Positions 26,152 through 35,689 of a stretch of 64,000 nt of DNA are shown piece after piece (position 1 is the first letter of the stretch; every line of letters begins with the position of its first letter). The DNA comes from Nodosilinea sp. P-1105 (GTDB lineage Bacteria > Cyanobacteriota > Cyanobacteriia > Phormidesmidales > Phormidesmidaceae): the NCBI RefSeq assembly GCF_012911975.1, contig NZ_SMDQ01000018.1, positions 22,497-86,496 of the forward strand, written 5' to 3'. The notes below the pieces were generated by a model. That model had not been told where the DNA came from, did no database searches, and was given only the letters and a program-made list of their open reading frames with translations. The position numbers and the translations under genes were made by a program.

Positions 26152-26865
26152 TTAGTAGGGCCAGGCGGTGACCATAAACACAATCAGCGTGATCAAGGCC
26201 AGTAGCCCTTGCAGCAGGTTACCTACCAGAGTACCTACCACGATGGCCAGGCCAACCTTGGCAGACTGCTGTGCACGCGGCCATAATGCCAGTTCTCTCC
26301 GATGTAAAAATTCGCCAATAAAGGCCCCGACTACGGTACCTACTAATAGTCCCAACAGGGGAATGCCGGTGGGTAGCAACGGCAACAGGCCAAACAAGCC
26401 CAGCACCATGCCAATAATCGCCCCAATTTGGCCCCATTTACTGGCGCCCACTCGCTGGGCCCCTAAAATGCCTGCCAGGTAGTCGATCACGAAACCCAAG
26501 ATCCAGGCCGCGATCGCCACCCCCAGGGCCAGCTTTAAACCGGCAAAGCCGACCGCAAATCCCCAGACCAACACCGCCCCTAACACCAGGGTGATGCCAG
26601 GCAGGGCCGGTACCATCGACCCAATCACCCCTAGCACCATCACCAAAACCAAAATCCAGAACAGCAGAGGATGCCATAGGGCGGGCGACTCTAACGCTGG
26701 CGTCACTTGGGCAGACAAGCTGCCTAAAGCTGTACCCACCTGATTGGTATAAGTATTGATGGCCGCCATGAACTGGGCGACCCAGTGGCTGATCAGCTGG
26801 ACGATCGACTGCCATCCTTGGGGTTCCGTCGAGGAGGCCTGCGCCAATTGCAAGACAATTGCCAT
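26152..26865 (-). CDS. DUF456 family membrane protein
   Basis: A 237-residue integral membrane protein. After 65 polar residues there are five or six hydrophobic segments. The family core is visible: VLGVIGSMVPALPGITLVLGAV (in part), then IDYLAGILGAQRVGASKWG, and GLLPLLPTGIPLLGLLVGTVVGAFIGE (in part). The Gly/Pro-rich pattern is typical of DUF456. The function is unknown. It lies 50 bp downstream of the E2 gene on the same strand and may share its transcript. Confidence 0.85.
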   Translation of the reverse strand: MAIVLQLAQASSTEPQGWQSIVQLISHWVAQFMAAINTYTNQVGTALGSLSAQVTPALESPALWHPLLFWILVLVMVLGVIGSMVPALPGITLVLGAVLVWGFAVGFAGLKLALGVAIAAWILGFVIDYLAGILGAQRVGASKWGQIGAIIGMVLGLFGLLPLLPTGIPLLGLLVGTVVGAFIGEFLHRRELALWPRAQQSAKVGLAIVVGTLVGNLLQGLLALITLIVFMVTAWPY

Positions 26866-26918
26866 GATTCCAACTTCTCAGAGGGTAGCGGCAGCCCCAT
26901 CAGCCTGACTAAACTGGC

Positions 26919-28232
26919 TTACAGGGTGAGGGACTGAGGCTTATTTTCAATCACATCCGCCAGGTCCTTCAGGAAGGCAGCGGCATCGGCTCCATAGATA
27001 ATGCGGTGATCGCAGGTAATATTCACCTGCATTTGGCGCTTTACCCCCATCAGACCATCGGCAGTGGCCACCACCGTGGGACGCGAAGCACCAATCGCCA
27101 AAATTGACCCTTGCCCTGGCGGCAAAATGGCATCAAAGCGATCGACCCCAAACATACCCAGGTTCGACAGGGTAAAGGTCCCCGAATTGTACTCATCGGG
27201 CTGGAGCTGCTTTAGGCGGGAGCGTTCAACCAGGTCCCGCCAGGTGCGAGACAGGGAGTAAATATCTTGTTGATCGGCATTTTTCAGCACTGGGGTAATC
27301 AAGCCACCCCCTTCCATGGCCACCGCCACCGCCACATTGATCCCCGAGCGGTATTGAATCCCTTGATCGGTGTAGCCGGCATTGACCAGGGGATGCTTTT
27401 GTAGGGTGACAGCCACAGCTTTGGCCAGCAGCCCAGTCATAGTCACCCCTTTGGATTTAATTTGCTTGTACAGGGCATCCAAATTGTCGGTGGTGATGGT
27501 GTAGCCCACATGGAAGGTGGGGGTCGCCAGGCTGGCGCTCATGTTGCGGACCACCGACTGCTGCAACGTGTTGAACGGCACCAGCTGCCCCAGGGGAGCG
27601 GCACTGGGGGCCGTTGGAGCTGCCGCCGGGGGAGCGGCTGGGGCCACTGGAGCCGCCGCTGGGGTTGGAGCCGCCATCGGACCACTGGGGGTTGGGGTCT
27701 TGCCAGCAGCCAACTCCACATCCTGGGCCACGATGCGGCCATGGGGGCCACTGCCCTGTAAGGCGTCCAGGTCCACTTTCAACTCTTTGGCCAGCTTCCG
27801 AGCCCGGGGAGAGACAATCATCCGACCACTGCGGTTACCAGACCCATTTTGCGAAGGCGCCCCGGCTGGGGCGCTGGTCGGGGCTGGGGCCGCCGCTGTC
27901 GCAGTAGCGGCCGGGGCCGTCGGGGTGGCGTCTGACCCACCCGTTGAACCCGCTTTAGCGGCAGCCTGTTGTTTGGCGGTTTCAATGTCAGCTTCAGTTT
28001 CTGCCAGCAGGGCGATCGCCTCGCCCACCGGAGCACTGTCCCCTGCTTCTACCACGATCGCCGCCAGAATCCCCTCATGAAATGACTCCACGTCCATATC
28101 AGCCTTATCTGACTCGACAATCACCACGGTTTCACCCTTTTCAACCTTGTCGCCAGGCGCTTTGACCCAGGAGACAATTTTGCCTTCGGTCATGGTTGAA
28201 CTGAGGGCGGGCATGAAGACTTCGCGAATCAT
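26919..28232 (-). CDS. pdhC: Dihydrolipoamide acetyltransferase, pyruvate dehydrogenase E2
   Basis: A 437-residue E2 subunit that passes acetyl groups from lipoyl-lysine to CoA (EC 2.3.1.12). An N-terminal lipoyl domain has VESDKADMDVE with lipoylated Lys43. An Ala/Pro/Thr linker leads to the E3-binding domain (VSPRARKLAKELKVDL, GSGPHGRIVAQDVE). A second Ala/Pro linker precedes the catalytic domain, which ends in CDHRIIYGADAAAF with the active-site His and Asp-type motif. The start at ATG 28,232 removes 18 extra N-terminal residues. E1 and E3 genes are not adjacent, as is usual in cyanobacteria. Confidence 0.93.
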   Translation of the reverse strand: MIREVFMPALSSTMTEGKIVSWVKAPGDKVEKGETVVIVESDKADMDVESFHEGILAAIVVEAGDSAPVGEAIALLAETEADIETAKQQAAAKAGSTGGSDATPTAPAATATAAAPAPTSAPAGAPSQNGSGNRSGRMIVSPRARKLAKELKVDLDALQGSGPHGRIVAQDVELAAGKTPTPSGPMAAPTPAAAPVAPAAPPAAAPTAPSAAPLGQLVPFNTLQQSVVRNMSASLATPTFHVGYTITTDNLDALYKQIKSKGVTMTGLLAKAVAVTLQKHPLVNAGYTDQGIQYRSGINVAVAVAMEGGGLITPVLKNADQQDIYSLSRTWRDLVERSRLKQLQPDEYNSGTFTLSNLGMFGVDRFDAILPPGQGSILAIGASRPTVVATADGLMGVKRQMQVNITCDHRIIYGADAAAFLKDLADVIENKPQSLTL

Positions 28233-28459
28233 GGGGGAGACTTTCCGAGACGGCGCAATAGGAAGACAGAGCGGCAGAGATGCCAAGGATTTATTCTAGC
28301 CCTAAGCGGATGTCATCCCAAACAATATCCTGAACGGGACTCTTACCCAGCGATCGCGATCCAGTAAATTCCCACCAGATTTCTGCCTGTATCGGCCTGA
28401 CAGGGGGCGATCGCTTTAGTGCTCAGTCAAGCTGACAATGGTGGGCTCTGGCAACTGGA

Positions 28460-28525
28460 GTTCACGGTTCACGGTAAGCGGTTTAAGGCGAGCCGTAGAC
28501 CGTGAACCGTAGACCTTGCATCGCA
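28460..28525. repeat. Palindromic repeat related to family D
   Basis: GGTTCACGG and CCGTGAACC occur as exact complements (28,470s and 28,500s) with CCGTAGACC next to the second arm. The words match those in the blocks at 6733 and 33,861, but the overall order differs, so membership of family D is tentative. Confidence 0.45.
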
Positions 28526-28562
28526 GGCCCCGTTGACCCATCACGTCTGGATTAACAGACCA

Positions 28563-29012
28563 CTAGAGCTCGCCGCGAATTTCCTGGATCACGCCGTCTT
28601 TGATCAGAATTTCCACTTGCAGCTTTTTCACCAAATTGTCGCCCACGGCTACGTTAAAGAAGCTTTCCACTTTGCCCTGGTCAACCTCGGCCTCTAAATC
28701 TAGCGTCTGCACCTGCTGTAGCTGCTGCAAGTTCTGGTTTTTCTGCTGCAAGAGCTTGCTTTTATCTTGGTTCAGCCGGTTTTGGACATCGCCAATTTGC
28801 TGCTGAATGGCCGTGTTCGATGGTTGGGCTTCCCCCTGCTTTTGCAGTTCCACCACCATCCGCTGACCTTGCATTTCCAGCTGCTGCAGGCGACTATCAA
28901 TCTCGTTGATTTGCGCCTGTAGCTGTTTCTGAGCCTCTTCTTTCCATAGAGGGGTGACGATCGCCTTGATATTGACGACCCGCTTTAGCAGCATAGAGTT
29001 ATTACTATCCAT
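28563..29012 (-). CDS. YlqD family coiled-coil protein
   Basis: About 149 residues. The N-terminus MLLKRVVNIKAIVTPLWKEEAQKQL (in part) and the C-terminus VGDNLVKKLQVEILIKDGVIQEIRGEL (in part) match YlqD proteins, with a Gln-rich coiled coil of about 80 residues between them. Its function is unknown; it is widespread in cyanobacteria and Firmicutes. Possible starts are ATG 29,012 and 28,994, and the longer frame begins at 29,030. It ends after the long-chain acyl synthetase gene on the same strand with a gap of about 110 bp. Confidence 0.82.
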   Translation of the reverse strand: MDSNNSMLLKRVVNIKAIVTPLWKEEAQKQLQAQINEIDSRLQQLEMQGQRMVVELQKQGEAQPSNTAIQQQIGDVQNRLNQDKSKLLQQKNQNLQQLQQVQTLDLEAEVDQGKVESFFNVAVGDNLVKKLQVEILIKDGVIQEIRGEL

Positions 29013-29123
29013 AAACCTAGGTGTAATCAAAATGGTTACAACAGCCTCTACGACAGGGGCTGAGCCACTGCCGGATACTTAGGAAAAACTTGCTAAAACC
29101 TAGGCCATGATTTAGCCCAAGCT

Positions 29124-31103
29124 TTACACAAACATCGCGTCAATCATATCGCGATACCGTTCCATCACCACAGGACGACGTACTTTTAAGGTTTGGGTCA
29201 GTAGGCCGTTTTCCATCGAAAAGGGCTCAACCACAAACCGGAAGGGGCCGATGCGGTCATCGGGGCGGAAGCCAGGCCGGTCTTTCACCTCCCGGGTGAG
29301 TTCACTACGAAACAGTTTCTGCACCCGTTCATCTTCTAAGGTGATTGGGGTACAGTCGGCTGGGGCCGGACTATCATCACCTGGCACATCTAGGTACAGA
29401 CCCTGATTGTTGGCCCACCCTTGTAATGCCTCTAGGTTTGGCACAATTAATGCTCCTAAGGACCGTTGGTCTTGGCCCACCAGCATAATCTGATCGATGT
29501 AGGGGCTGCGAATACAGGCATCTTCGATGGGCTGGGGCTCGATATTCTCGCCGTTGGTTAGCACAATCGTGTCTTTGGCCCGCCCCGTCAGCACCAGGTT
29601 GCCATCCTGGCTAATCCAGCCTAAGTCGCCAGTGTCAAACCAGCTATCGGCATCAATCGCCTTGGCTGTGGCCTCGGGGTTACGATAGTAGCCCTCCATC
29701 ACTTGTGGTCCCCGAGCTAGTACTAACCCTTGAGCCCCTTGGGGAAGTTCTTGCCGGGTTTCAGGATCGACGACTTTGATTTCGGTGAAAGGAATGGGCT
29801 GCCCGGCCGCACCGCGCAAATTATGCCAGGGCCGACGAGCGGTCAGCACGGGGGCAGTTTCCGTCAGCCCATAGCCCACCAGCAGGGGCACCCCAATAAT
29901 TTCAAAGAAAATATCAATGTGGCGCGCCAAGGAACCACCGCCGCTGATCAGTTGCTTGACTTGACCACCGGTGGCTTCGCGAACTTTGCCGTAGACCAGC
30001 TTTTTGCCCAACTGATGCAAGGGCCACAGCACCAGCGCGACTATCCCAGATCCCAACCGTTGCAGCGGCGAAAGTTGGGGTTCGTCAATTTTCATATTTT
30101 GGTAACGCCACAGATGGTTGACGTAGCGCTGGCTAAGGCCAAAGAAGGTGAAAATTAGCTTTTGCTTACCCGGGGACTGCTCCCGAAATTGCCTTTGGGC
30201 TCCTTCATAAATCGATTCCCACAGGCGGGGTACCCCAACCATAAACTGGGGCTTGTGGGCTTTGAGATCGGCCTTGATGTGGCGAATACTGGTGTAGATT
30301 TGAGTGCAGCCCCGAGAAAATAGGAAATACTCGGCCGTACGCTCGAAACTGTGCCAGGACGGCAAAATACTGACGGCTTTATCCCCTGGTTTAGGCTGCA
30401 CCACCGCTTCTAGGGTGTTGACCTGGTGCAGCAAGTTGCGGTGGCTGAGCATTACCCCTTTGGGCTTGCCCGTGGTCCCCGAGGTGTAAATCAAGGTGGC
30501 CAGGTCCTCGGGCTTGACGTCGACTGGGGTGTAGGGATGACTTTCGCCCAAAGCCATCAACTGGTTAAAGTTGAGCACTTTCAAGTGAGCATCCTCAGGG
30601 GGCGTTTCGTCAGACAGTACAATCACCTGTTGGATAGGTAAGGCACCCAGGCGATCGCGGAGCTGCTTGAATAGATCAACTGATTCCACCACCAATAGGG
30701 TGCTCTCACTGTGCTCAGCAATGTATAGCAACTCATCCACGTCAGCGGTGCCGCTGCGCACCGCATTCATCCCCCCAGCGGTCATAATCCCCTGGTCTGC
30801 AATGAACCAGCGATGGCTGTTGTCGGCAAACAAGGCCACATGGGCCCGATTTTGCACCCCCAGGGCCTGCAACCCACTGGCAAAAGTGCGGATGGCTATC
30901 TCCAAGTCTCGATAGGTCAAGGTGGCGGCAGGCTGCCCATGGGCATCTTCCTGGGCCACAATATGGCCGTACTTCTGAGCCACGATCGGCCAGATTTCGT
31001 GAATTGTCTGTAAATGCTCGTAGGGACTGTTGGCTTCTAAAAAGGCGCGATCGCGTTGGCGCACCTCTTGCATAGCCTGGCTTAGTTCAGTCATGGCGGC
31101 CAC
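29124..31103 (-). CDS. aas: Long-chain acyl-ACP/CoA synthetase (AMP-forming)
   Basis: A 659-residue AMP-forming enzyme. The adenylate-forming core is complete: YTSGTTGKPKGVMLSH at around residue 210, then SILPSWHSFER, GYGLTETAPV, and WFDTGDLGWISQDGNLVLTGR (in part) with the TIVLTNGENIEPQPIE hinge. The length and the N-terminal NSPYEHLQTIHEIWP resemble the single cyanobacterial Aas that recycles free fatty acids onto acyl carrier protein. The alternative is a CoA ligase; the sequence does not separate the two. It is probably membrane-associated. Start: ATG at 31,103, with an internal ATG three codons on. Confidence 0.87.
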   Translation of the reverse strand: MAAMTELSQAMQEVRQRDRAFLEANSPYEHLQTIHEIWPIVAQKYGHIVAQEDAHGQPAATLTYRDLEIAIRTFASGLQALGVQNRAHVALFADNSHRWFIADQGIMTAGGMNAVRSGTADVDELLYIAEHSESTLLVVESVDLFKQLRDRLGALPIQQVIVLSDETPPEDAHLKVLNFNQLMALGESHPYTPVDVKPEDLATLIYTSGTTGKPKGVMLSHRNLLHQVNTLEAVVQPKPGDKAVSILPSWHSFERTAEYFLFSRGCTQIYTSIRHIKADLKAHKPQFMVGVPRLWESIYEGAQRQFREQSPGKQKLIFTFFGLSQRYVNHLWRYQNMKIDEPQLSPLQRLGSGIVALVLWPLHQLGKKLVYGKVREATGGQVKQLISGGGSLARHIDIFFEIIGVPLLVGYGLTETAPVLTARRPWHNLRGAAGQPIPFTEIKVVDPETRQELPQGAQGLVLARGPQVMEGYYRNPEATAKAIDADSWFDTGDLGWISQDGNLVLTGRAKDTIVLTNGENIEPQPIEDACIRSPYIDQIMLVGQDQRSLGALIVPNLEALQGWANNQGLYLDVPGDDSPAPADCTPITLEDERVQKLFRSELTREVKDRPGFRPDDRIGPFRFVVEPFSMENGLLTQTLKVRRPVVMERYRDMIDAMFV

Positions 31104-31277
31104 CGAGAAGTAAAGAATCGTCCTGCGGCCATGGTACCGCAGCCTAAGTTCAGGCTAGCGCTTATGGTTGTGGTGCTTAACATTGAGCGGGACAGATGTT
31201 GGATTGGTTGAGTTGACAAGCCAGAGAAAACCTTGAAAGCTTACATCTAGCACCGTGCTCTGTTTAGATGTCAGTCC

Positions 31278-31580
31278 ATGCAACTCACCCCCCAAGAAAA
31301 AGATAAGTTGTTGATTTTTACAGCCGCTCTGCTGGCTGAACGGCGCAAACAGCGAGGTCTAAAGCTAAACCATCCCGAGGCCGTCGCCTACATTTCAGCG
31401 GCGATTTTAGAAGGAGCGCGGGATGGTCGCACCGTCGCTGACCTGATGAGTTATGGCACCACCCTACTGAGCCGTGACGAGGTGATGGACGGAGTGGCCG
31501 AGATGATCCACGATGTGCAGGTGGAAGCGACCTTCCCCGATGGCACTAAACTGGTAACGGTGCACGAGCCCATTCGTTAG
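31278..31580 (+). CDS. ureA: Urease subunit gamma
   Basis: A 100-residue protein matching UreA along its whole length: [23 protein letters not shown] (in part), then [27 protein letters not shown] and the C-terminal [14 protein letters not shown]. UreA is the small structural subunit of the nickel enzyme that hydrolyses urea. It is followed after 39 bp by an S41 peptidase gene rather than ureB, which comes next. No ureD lies upstream in the window. Confidence 0.96.
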   Translation: MQLTPQEKDKLLIFTAALLAERRKQRGLKLNHPEAVAYISAAILEGARDGRTVADLMSYGTTLLSRDEVMDGVAEMIHDVQVEATFPDGTKLVTVHEPIR

Positions 31581-31619
31581 GGTCAATTTGCTAGGGCTAA
31601 TTGGTTATTAAAGGTGATC

Positions 31620-32675
31620 ATGGCGGCTGACCAACCTGTGGAAGACTTTCCCCTGCAAGGGGCTGATATTGAGGCAGTGCTGGCCGCCTTGGCGGCCCAG
31701 TTGGATTTCTATGTCTTTCCGGAGGTGGCGGAAACCATTCAGGCGGATATCCAACAGCGGCTGGATGCCGGGGGCTATGGCGAGATCAAGGGGGGGCAAC
31801 AGCTGGCCGATACCCTGACGGCCCAATTACAAGAGTTGAGTGGCGATCGCACCCTGCGACTACACTTTAGCCCGATGGTGTTGCCTGACATTGAAGCTGA
31901 CGCGCCCCCGACCCCGGACGAGATAGCGCGTCAGTGCCAAGCCAGTCGTCGCCGCAACTTTGACGTGAATAAGGTGGAGCGGCTGCCCGGCAACGTTGGC
32001 TATATTCAATTGTTTAGCTTTGAACCTTTAGACTTCGCAGCGGATACCCTGGTCGCCGCCATGGCTTTGGTAGCCCACACCGACGGGCTGATCCTGGATC
32101 TGCGCTACAACCAGGGAGGCACCCCCGCCACCGTCGCCTTCCTGTGCAGCTACTTGTTTCCGCCCCATCCGCCCATCCATCTCAACGACCTGTACTGGAG
32201 CGCCACCGACGAAACCCACCAATGGTGGACCTTGCCCCATGTGCCAGGGCTGCGCTACCTGGATCGCTCCGTATTTGTGCTCACCAGCCCTAACACCGCC
32301 TCCGCAGCCGAGGAGTTTGCCTATAACCTGCAAGCCCTGAAACGGGCTACGGTGGTAGGGGAAACCACCCGAGGGGCAGCCAACCCAGGGCGTGGGTTCC
32401 GCCTACATGATCATTTCTGGGTGTTTATGCCCACCGGTCAGGCGATTAACCCGGTGACCGGCCGCAATTGGGACGGCACCGGGGTGATGCCCGATGTCAA
32501 GGTGCCAACAGAGGTAGCTCTGGATACGGCCCATTTAATCGCATTGACTCAATTATTAGAAGCTGGGGCGACGGGATCAGCCCGGCGGGAGCTGGAGGAA
32601 ACCCTGCCGCGAGTCGAGCGATCGCTGCAACAAAAGCGTCAAGATTTAATGGCCAATTTAGGAGGTAACGGATGA
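31620..32675 (+). CDS. S41 family peptidase, IRBP-like, between ureA and ureB
   Basis: A 351-residue protein. The N-terminal 100 residues are helical ([25 protein letters not shown] in part), as in the interphotoreceptor-retinoid-binding-protein branch of S41 peptidases. The tail-specific-protease core follows: [40 protein letters not shown] with the nucleophile Ser of T-x-S-A-A-E, and [11 protein letters not shown]. There is no signal peptide and no PDZ domain, so it should act in the cytoplasm. ATG 31,620 follows AAGGTG by 4-5 bases. Its stop overlaps the ureB start by 4 bp (ATGA), so it is translated with the urease genes. Confidence 0.88.
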   Translation: MAADQPVEDFPLQGADIEAVLAALAAQLDFYVFPEVAETIQADIQQRLDAGGYGEIKGGQQLADTLTAQLQELSGDRTLRLHFSPMVLPDIEADAPPTPDEIARQCQASRRRNFDVNKVERLPGNVGYIQLFSFEPLDFAADTLVAAMALVAHTDGLILDLRYNQGGTPATVAFLCSYLFPPHPPIHLNDLYWSATDETHQWWTLPHVPGLRYLDRSVFVLTSPNTASAAEEFAYNLQALKRATVVGETTRGAANPGRGFRLHDHFWVFMPTGQAINPVTGRNWDGTGVMPDVKVPTEVALDTAHLIALTQLLEAGATGSARRELEETLPRVERSLQQKRQDLMANLGGNG

Positions 32676-32977
32676 TTCCGGGAGAACTGCTACCCGCTGA
32701 GGGCGAGATCGAACTGAATGCTGGGAAAGCGACGGTAACCTTGTCGGTGGCCAATACGGGCGATCGCCCCATCCAGGTGGGCTCCCACTTTCATTTTTTT
32801 GAGGTCAACCCCGCCCTGAGTTTTGAGCGCGACCAGGCCAGGGGCCTGCGGCTGGATATTCCGGCGGGTACCGCCGTGCGGTTTGAACCCGGAGACGAAC
32901 GAGACGTCACCCTGGTAGCCCTGGCGGGGGAACGAAAAGTCTATGGGTTTAATGCTCTGGTCGAGGGTTCCTTGTAG
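32672..32977 (+). CDS. ureB: Urease subunit beta
   Basis: A 101-residue UreB. The family pattern is clear: [18 protein letters not shown], then [21 protein letters not shown] (in part), [18 protein letters not shown] and [10 protein letters not shown]. UreB is the second small structural subunit. It overlaps the S41 peptidase gene by four bases. The large catalytic subunit gene ureC, which normally follows, is absent; the next gene, 194 bp on, is a DUF6883 gene. Confidence 0.96.
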   Translation: MIPGELLPAEGEIELNAGKATVTLSVANTGDRPIQVGSHFHFFEVNPALSFERDQARGLRLDIPAGTAVRFEPGDERDVTLVALAGERKVYGFNALVEGSL

Positions 32978-33099
32978 GATTAGGACATTGGTACGATGCT
33001 AACTTTCTGCCTGTTGCCGATAAGCAAAGTCAGTGCTTCCGCTGATCTTGGCTAGTACAGGAAGTCAGAAATATAATCACCGTAGCTAAGGGTGTCAGG

Positions 33100-33152
33100 T
33101 GTCGGGTATCAGGTGTCAGGAATGGTGGGCCGACTTATGCCTCAGAGTACTA
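33100..33152 (+). repeat. Dispersed repeat family C, copy 2
   Basis: GGTATCAGGTGTCAGGAATGG followed by GGCCGACTTATGCCTCAGAGTACT (in part) matches 474-524 in the same orientation. It sits between ureB and the DUF6883 gene, exactly where ureC would be expected. Confidence 0.7.
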
Positions 33153-33171
33153 GGTTCAATCTTAGGAGCCT

Positions 33172-33522
33172 ATGAAACTTGGTGACATTGCCCAACGCCT
33201 CTCGATCGACAGCAATAAGCTCACGCGCTATGCGTTAAATTTAGAAGCAGAGCAGGGGCGCGATAAAGCAATTCATTTTCACGAAACCTTAGGTTTTACC
33301 AAAGACAATTACCAGTCTCTACTGGCGCAAATTCAAGCTAAGGCTCTGGAGGCTGAGGCCATCCCTAGGCAGTCTGATCAATATGGCCAACGCTATCGCG
33401 TCGATATTCCGATAGCAGGCGTAGAACCTCATCAACAAGAAGTCGTTCGGACAGGATGGATTATCAGGCCAGGAGAAGATGTTGCGCGCTTGACCACACT
33501 TTATGTACCGAAACGAAAATGA
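33172..33522 (+). CDS. DUF6883 domain protein
   Basis: A 116-residue protein. KLTRYALN, then GRDKAIHFHETLGFT, YGQRYRVDIPIAG and TGWIIRPGEDVARLTTLYV match the DUF6883 pattern, a small family often found with DUF4926 and near toxin modules. The biochemical role is not established. ATG 33,172 follows TAGGAG by five bases. Its TGA stop overlaps the start of the DUF4926 gene (ATGA), so the pair is coupled. Confidence 0.75.
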   Translation: MKLGDIAQRLSIDSNKLTRYALNLEAEQGRDKAIHFHETLGFTKDNYQSLLAQIQAKALEAEAIPRQSDQYGQRYRVDIPIAGVEPHQQEVVRTGWIIRPGEDVARLTTLYVPKRK

Positions 33523-33836
33523 TTCACCCTGAATTATTCGATATTGTTGAACTGTTGGTTGACTTGCCAGAATTTAGTCTGCAGGTCGGTGATCGGGGTG
33601 CCATCGTCGAGAAACACACTGATACTGCTTACGAAGTTGAGTTCACCAATGCCTATGGTGAAACGCTGGAATGCCTCGCCTTGGACATAAATCAATTTAT
33701 GGTGGTTTGGCAAAGCAAGACGAAGTCCTGGGTGCCCCTGGCTCAACAAATTGCCACCATGCTGGAAGCGCTTCCTCAGAGCAGACAAGAGCAAGTCCTG
33801 AATTTTGCTCGTTCGCTTTACAGGACCCCTGCTTAG
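33519..33836 (+). CDS. DUF4926 domain protein
   Basis: A 105-residue protein. The first 65 residues (FDIVELLVDLPE, then VGDRGAIVEKH and YEVEFTNAYGETL) fit DUF4926, a small beta-barrel domain. The last 40 residues add a short helix (QQIATMLEALPQSRQEQVLNFARSLY in part), similar to tails found on small antitoxin-like proteins. It is coupled to the DUF6883 gene by a 4-bp overlap. The pair is probably a toxin/immunity or toxin/antitoxin unit, by inference from how such pairs occur. Confidence 0.75.
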   Translation: MIHPELFDIVELLVDLPEFSLQVGDRGAIVEKHTDTAYEVEFTNAYGETLECLALDINQFMVVWQSKTKSWVPLAQQIATMLEALPQSRQEQVLNFARSLYRTPA

Positions 33837-33860
33837 TGATCGTTGACTGATAACCCTGAG

Positions 33861-33962
33861 GTTCACGATTGACGGCCTGGGGCTCACGATCAACCGTAGG
33901 CCTTAACCCCTGCACCGTAAACCCTTTGAGCCTGTCGTGCTTAATTTGATAGGCCACTAATT
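33861..33962 (+). repeat. Dispersed repeat family D, copy 2
   Basis: TAGGCCTTAACCCCTGCACCGTAAACCCTTTGAGCC (in part) and TTGATAGGCC match the block at 6733-6815 in order and orientation. It follows the DUF4926 gene by 25 bp. Confidence 0.6.
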
Positions 33963-34105
33963 TGAGGGGGCAAGCCTTGTCGGTTTAAGTCAATTCCCTG
34001 CCAGGACACCAATGGGATAGGATCGACTACGGTTTGTATCGGTTGTTGCGATCGCCGACGCCTGCGTCCATCAGCATCCCCAGTTATCCTTCTGCCTTTT
34101 GCCCT

Positions 34106-35464
34106 ATGACAGCCCCGATTCACCTGACTGAACCGAACCCGCACCAGACGCTGACGCTGGCATTACCCAAGGATGGGGTCACCCTGCAGGGGCGCATTCA
34201 GGTCCCCGGAGACAAGTCTATTTCCCACCGATCGCTGATGCTAGGGGCGATCGCCCAGGGGGAAACCCGGATCAAGGGCTTACTGCTGGGGGAAGATCCC
34301 CGCAGTACGGCGGCCTGTTTTCGGGCGATGGGGGTGGGGCTGTCCCCCCTGGATGACGACTGGGTGACTGTGCAGGGGGTGGGGCTCGGCCACCTGCAAG
34401 AACCGATCGATGTGTTGAATGCTGGCAACTCGGGCACCACCCTGCGGCTGATGCTGGGGCTGTTGGCGGCCCACCCGGGCCAGTTCTTCACCGTCACTGG
34501 GGATAGTTCCCTGCGATCGCGCCCCATGGATCGGGTGATTACCCCCCTGACCCAGATGGGGGCCGAAATCTGGGGTCGTCAGGGCAATCGGCTGGCTCCC
34601 CTGGCGGTGCGGGGCCGATCCCTGAAACCTATCCATTACCAATCCCCTGTGGCCTCAGCCCAGGTCAAATCCTGCATTTTACTGGCCGGGCTAATGACCG
34701 ACGGTGCCACCACCGTCACCGAGCCCAGCCGATCCCGGGATCACAGTGAGCGCATGTTGCGGGCCTTTGGGGCGGACCTGACCGTGGACCCTGACAGCTG
34801 TAGTGTGACCGTCCATGGCCCGGCCAGTTTGACTGGCCAAACCGTTGTTGTACCGGGGGATATTAGCTCCGCTGCTTTTTGGTTGGTGGCCGGGGCTATT
34901 ACCCCAGGGGCCGACCTGGTGGTTGAAAATGTTGGGATTAACCCAACCCGCACTGGCATCCTCGAGGCTCTGCAAGCGATGGAAGCCGATATCACCCTGG
35001 AAAATCCTCGGCAGGTGACGGGGGAACCCGTGGCTGACTTGCGAGTGCGCCACAGCACCCTCAAAGCAACTCAGATTAGCGGCGATTTAGTTCCCCGCAT
35101 GATCGACGAGATTCCAGTGCTGGCCATAGCTGCCTTGTTTGCCAAGGGGACCACGGTGATTGCCGATGCCGCCGAACTGCGGGTGAAAGAGTGCGATCGG
35201 ATTACCACCATGGCTACCCAGCTGAACCGCCTCGGAGCCAAAGTGGAAGAACGCCCCGATGGCCTGGTAATTCAGGGAGAGGCCCAACTTCAGGGGGCTG
35301 ATGTCGATAGCTATGGTGACCATCGGGTGGCCATGAGCCTGGCCATTGCCGCCCTGCGCACCCAGGGTACCCTGCAGATTCACCGGGCCGAAGCCGCCGC
35401 GATTTCCTACCCTGGGTTTATAGGTACCCTGGCCGAGCTGTGCGGTTTGGCATCCTCCAGCTAA
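34106..35464 (+). CDS. aroA: 3-phosphoshikimate 1-carboxyvinyltransferase (EPSP synthase)
   Basis: A 452-residue enzyme of the shikimate pathway that joins PEP to shikimate 3-phosphate. It shows [14 protein letters not shown] (substrate Lys/Ser), [57 protein letters not shown] with the catalytic Asp, and [10 protein letters not shown]. The motifs NAGNSGTT and RDHTE/S-type are those of class II-like bacterial enzymes. ATG 34,106 removes a 24-residue extension without conserved sequence. It stands alone. Confidence 0.95.
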   Translation: MTAPIHLTEPNPHQTLTLALPKDGVTLQGRIQVPGDKSISHRSLMLGAIAQGETRIKGLLLGEDPRSTAACFRAMGVGLSPLDDDWVTVQGVGLGHLQEPIDVLNAGNSGTTLRLMLGLLAAHPGQFFTVTGDSSLRSRPMDRVITPLTQMGAEIWGRQGNRLAPLAVRGRSLKPIHYQSPVASAQVKSCILLAGLMTDGATTVTEPSRSRDHSERMLRAFGADLTVDPDSCSVTVHGPASLTGQTVVVPGDISSAAFWLVAGAITPGADLVVENVGINPTRTGILEALQAMEADITLENPRQVTGEPVADLRVRHSTLKATQISGDLVPRMIDEIPVLAIAALFAKGTTVIADAAELRVKECDRITTMATQLNRLGAKVEERPDGLVIQGEAQLQGADVDSYGDHRVAMSLAIAALRTQGTLQIHRAEAAAISYPGFIGTLAELCGLASSS

Positions 35465-35608
35465 ACCACATCCAAGTCCAGACCTGGCCTGATGCTGGGG
35501 GGCTGACCAATTTTGGATTTTAGATTGGAGATTTTGGATTTTAGAACATCCAAGGCCAGACCTAGCGTTCTGCTGGGGGGCACCTCCAGATCCCGAGCTA
35601 GACTGGGC
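35464..35608 (+). repeat. Family B repeats (one partial, one full) with AAAATCC-type spacer
   Basis: A partial copy, CATCCAAGTCCAGACCTGG, is at 35,467-35,485. A full copy is at 35,547-35,608 (CATCCAAGGCCAGACCTAG ... CTCCAGATCCCGAGCTAG). Between them is an inverted arrangement of ATTTTGGATTTTAGA units (35,510-35,545). The same AAAATCCAAAAT word appears inside the DrmD gene at about 57,565-57,590. Confidence 0.7.
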
Positions 35609-35689
35609 ATCGATTGATTTCTGACCGCAATCATCACTTGGGCCGTCCCTTTGGGCACACTTTACCCAGCGGCCAACCGTTCAGGTCCA

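Noticed and set aside
31104..31277. NtcA box upstream of ureA
   Set aside because: No GTA-N8-TAC sequence was found in the gap. A TTGACA word exists, but no properly spaced -10 box.
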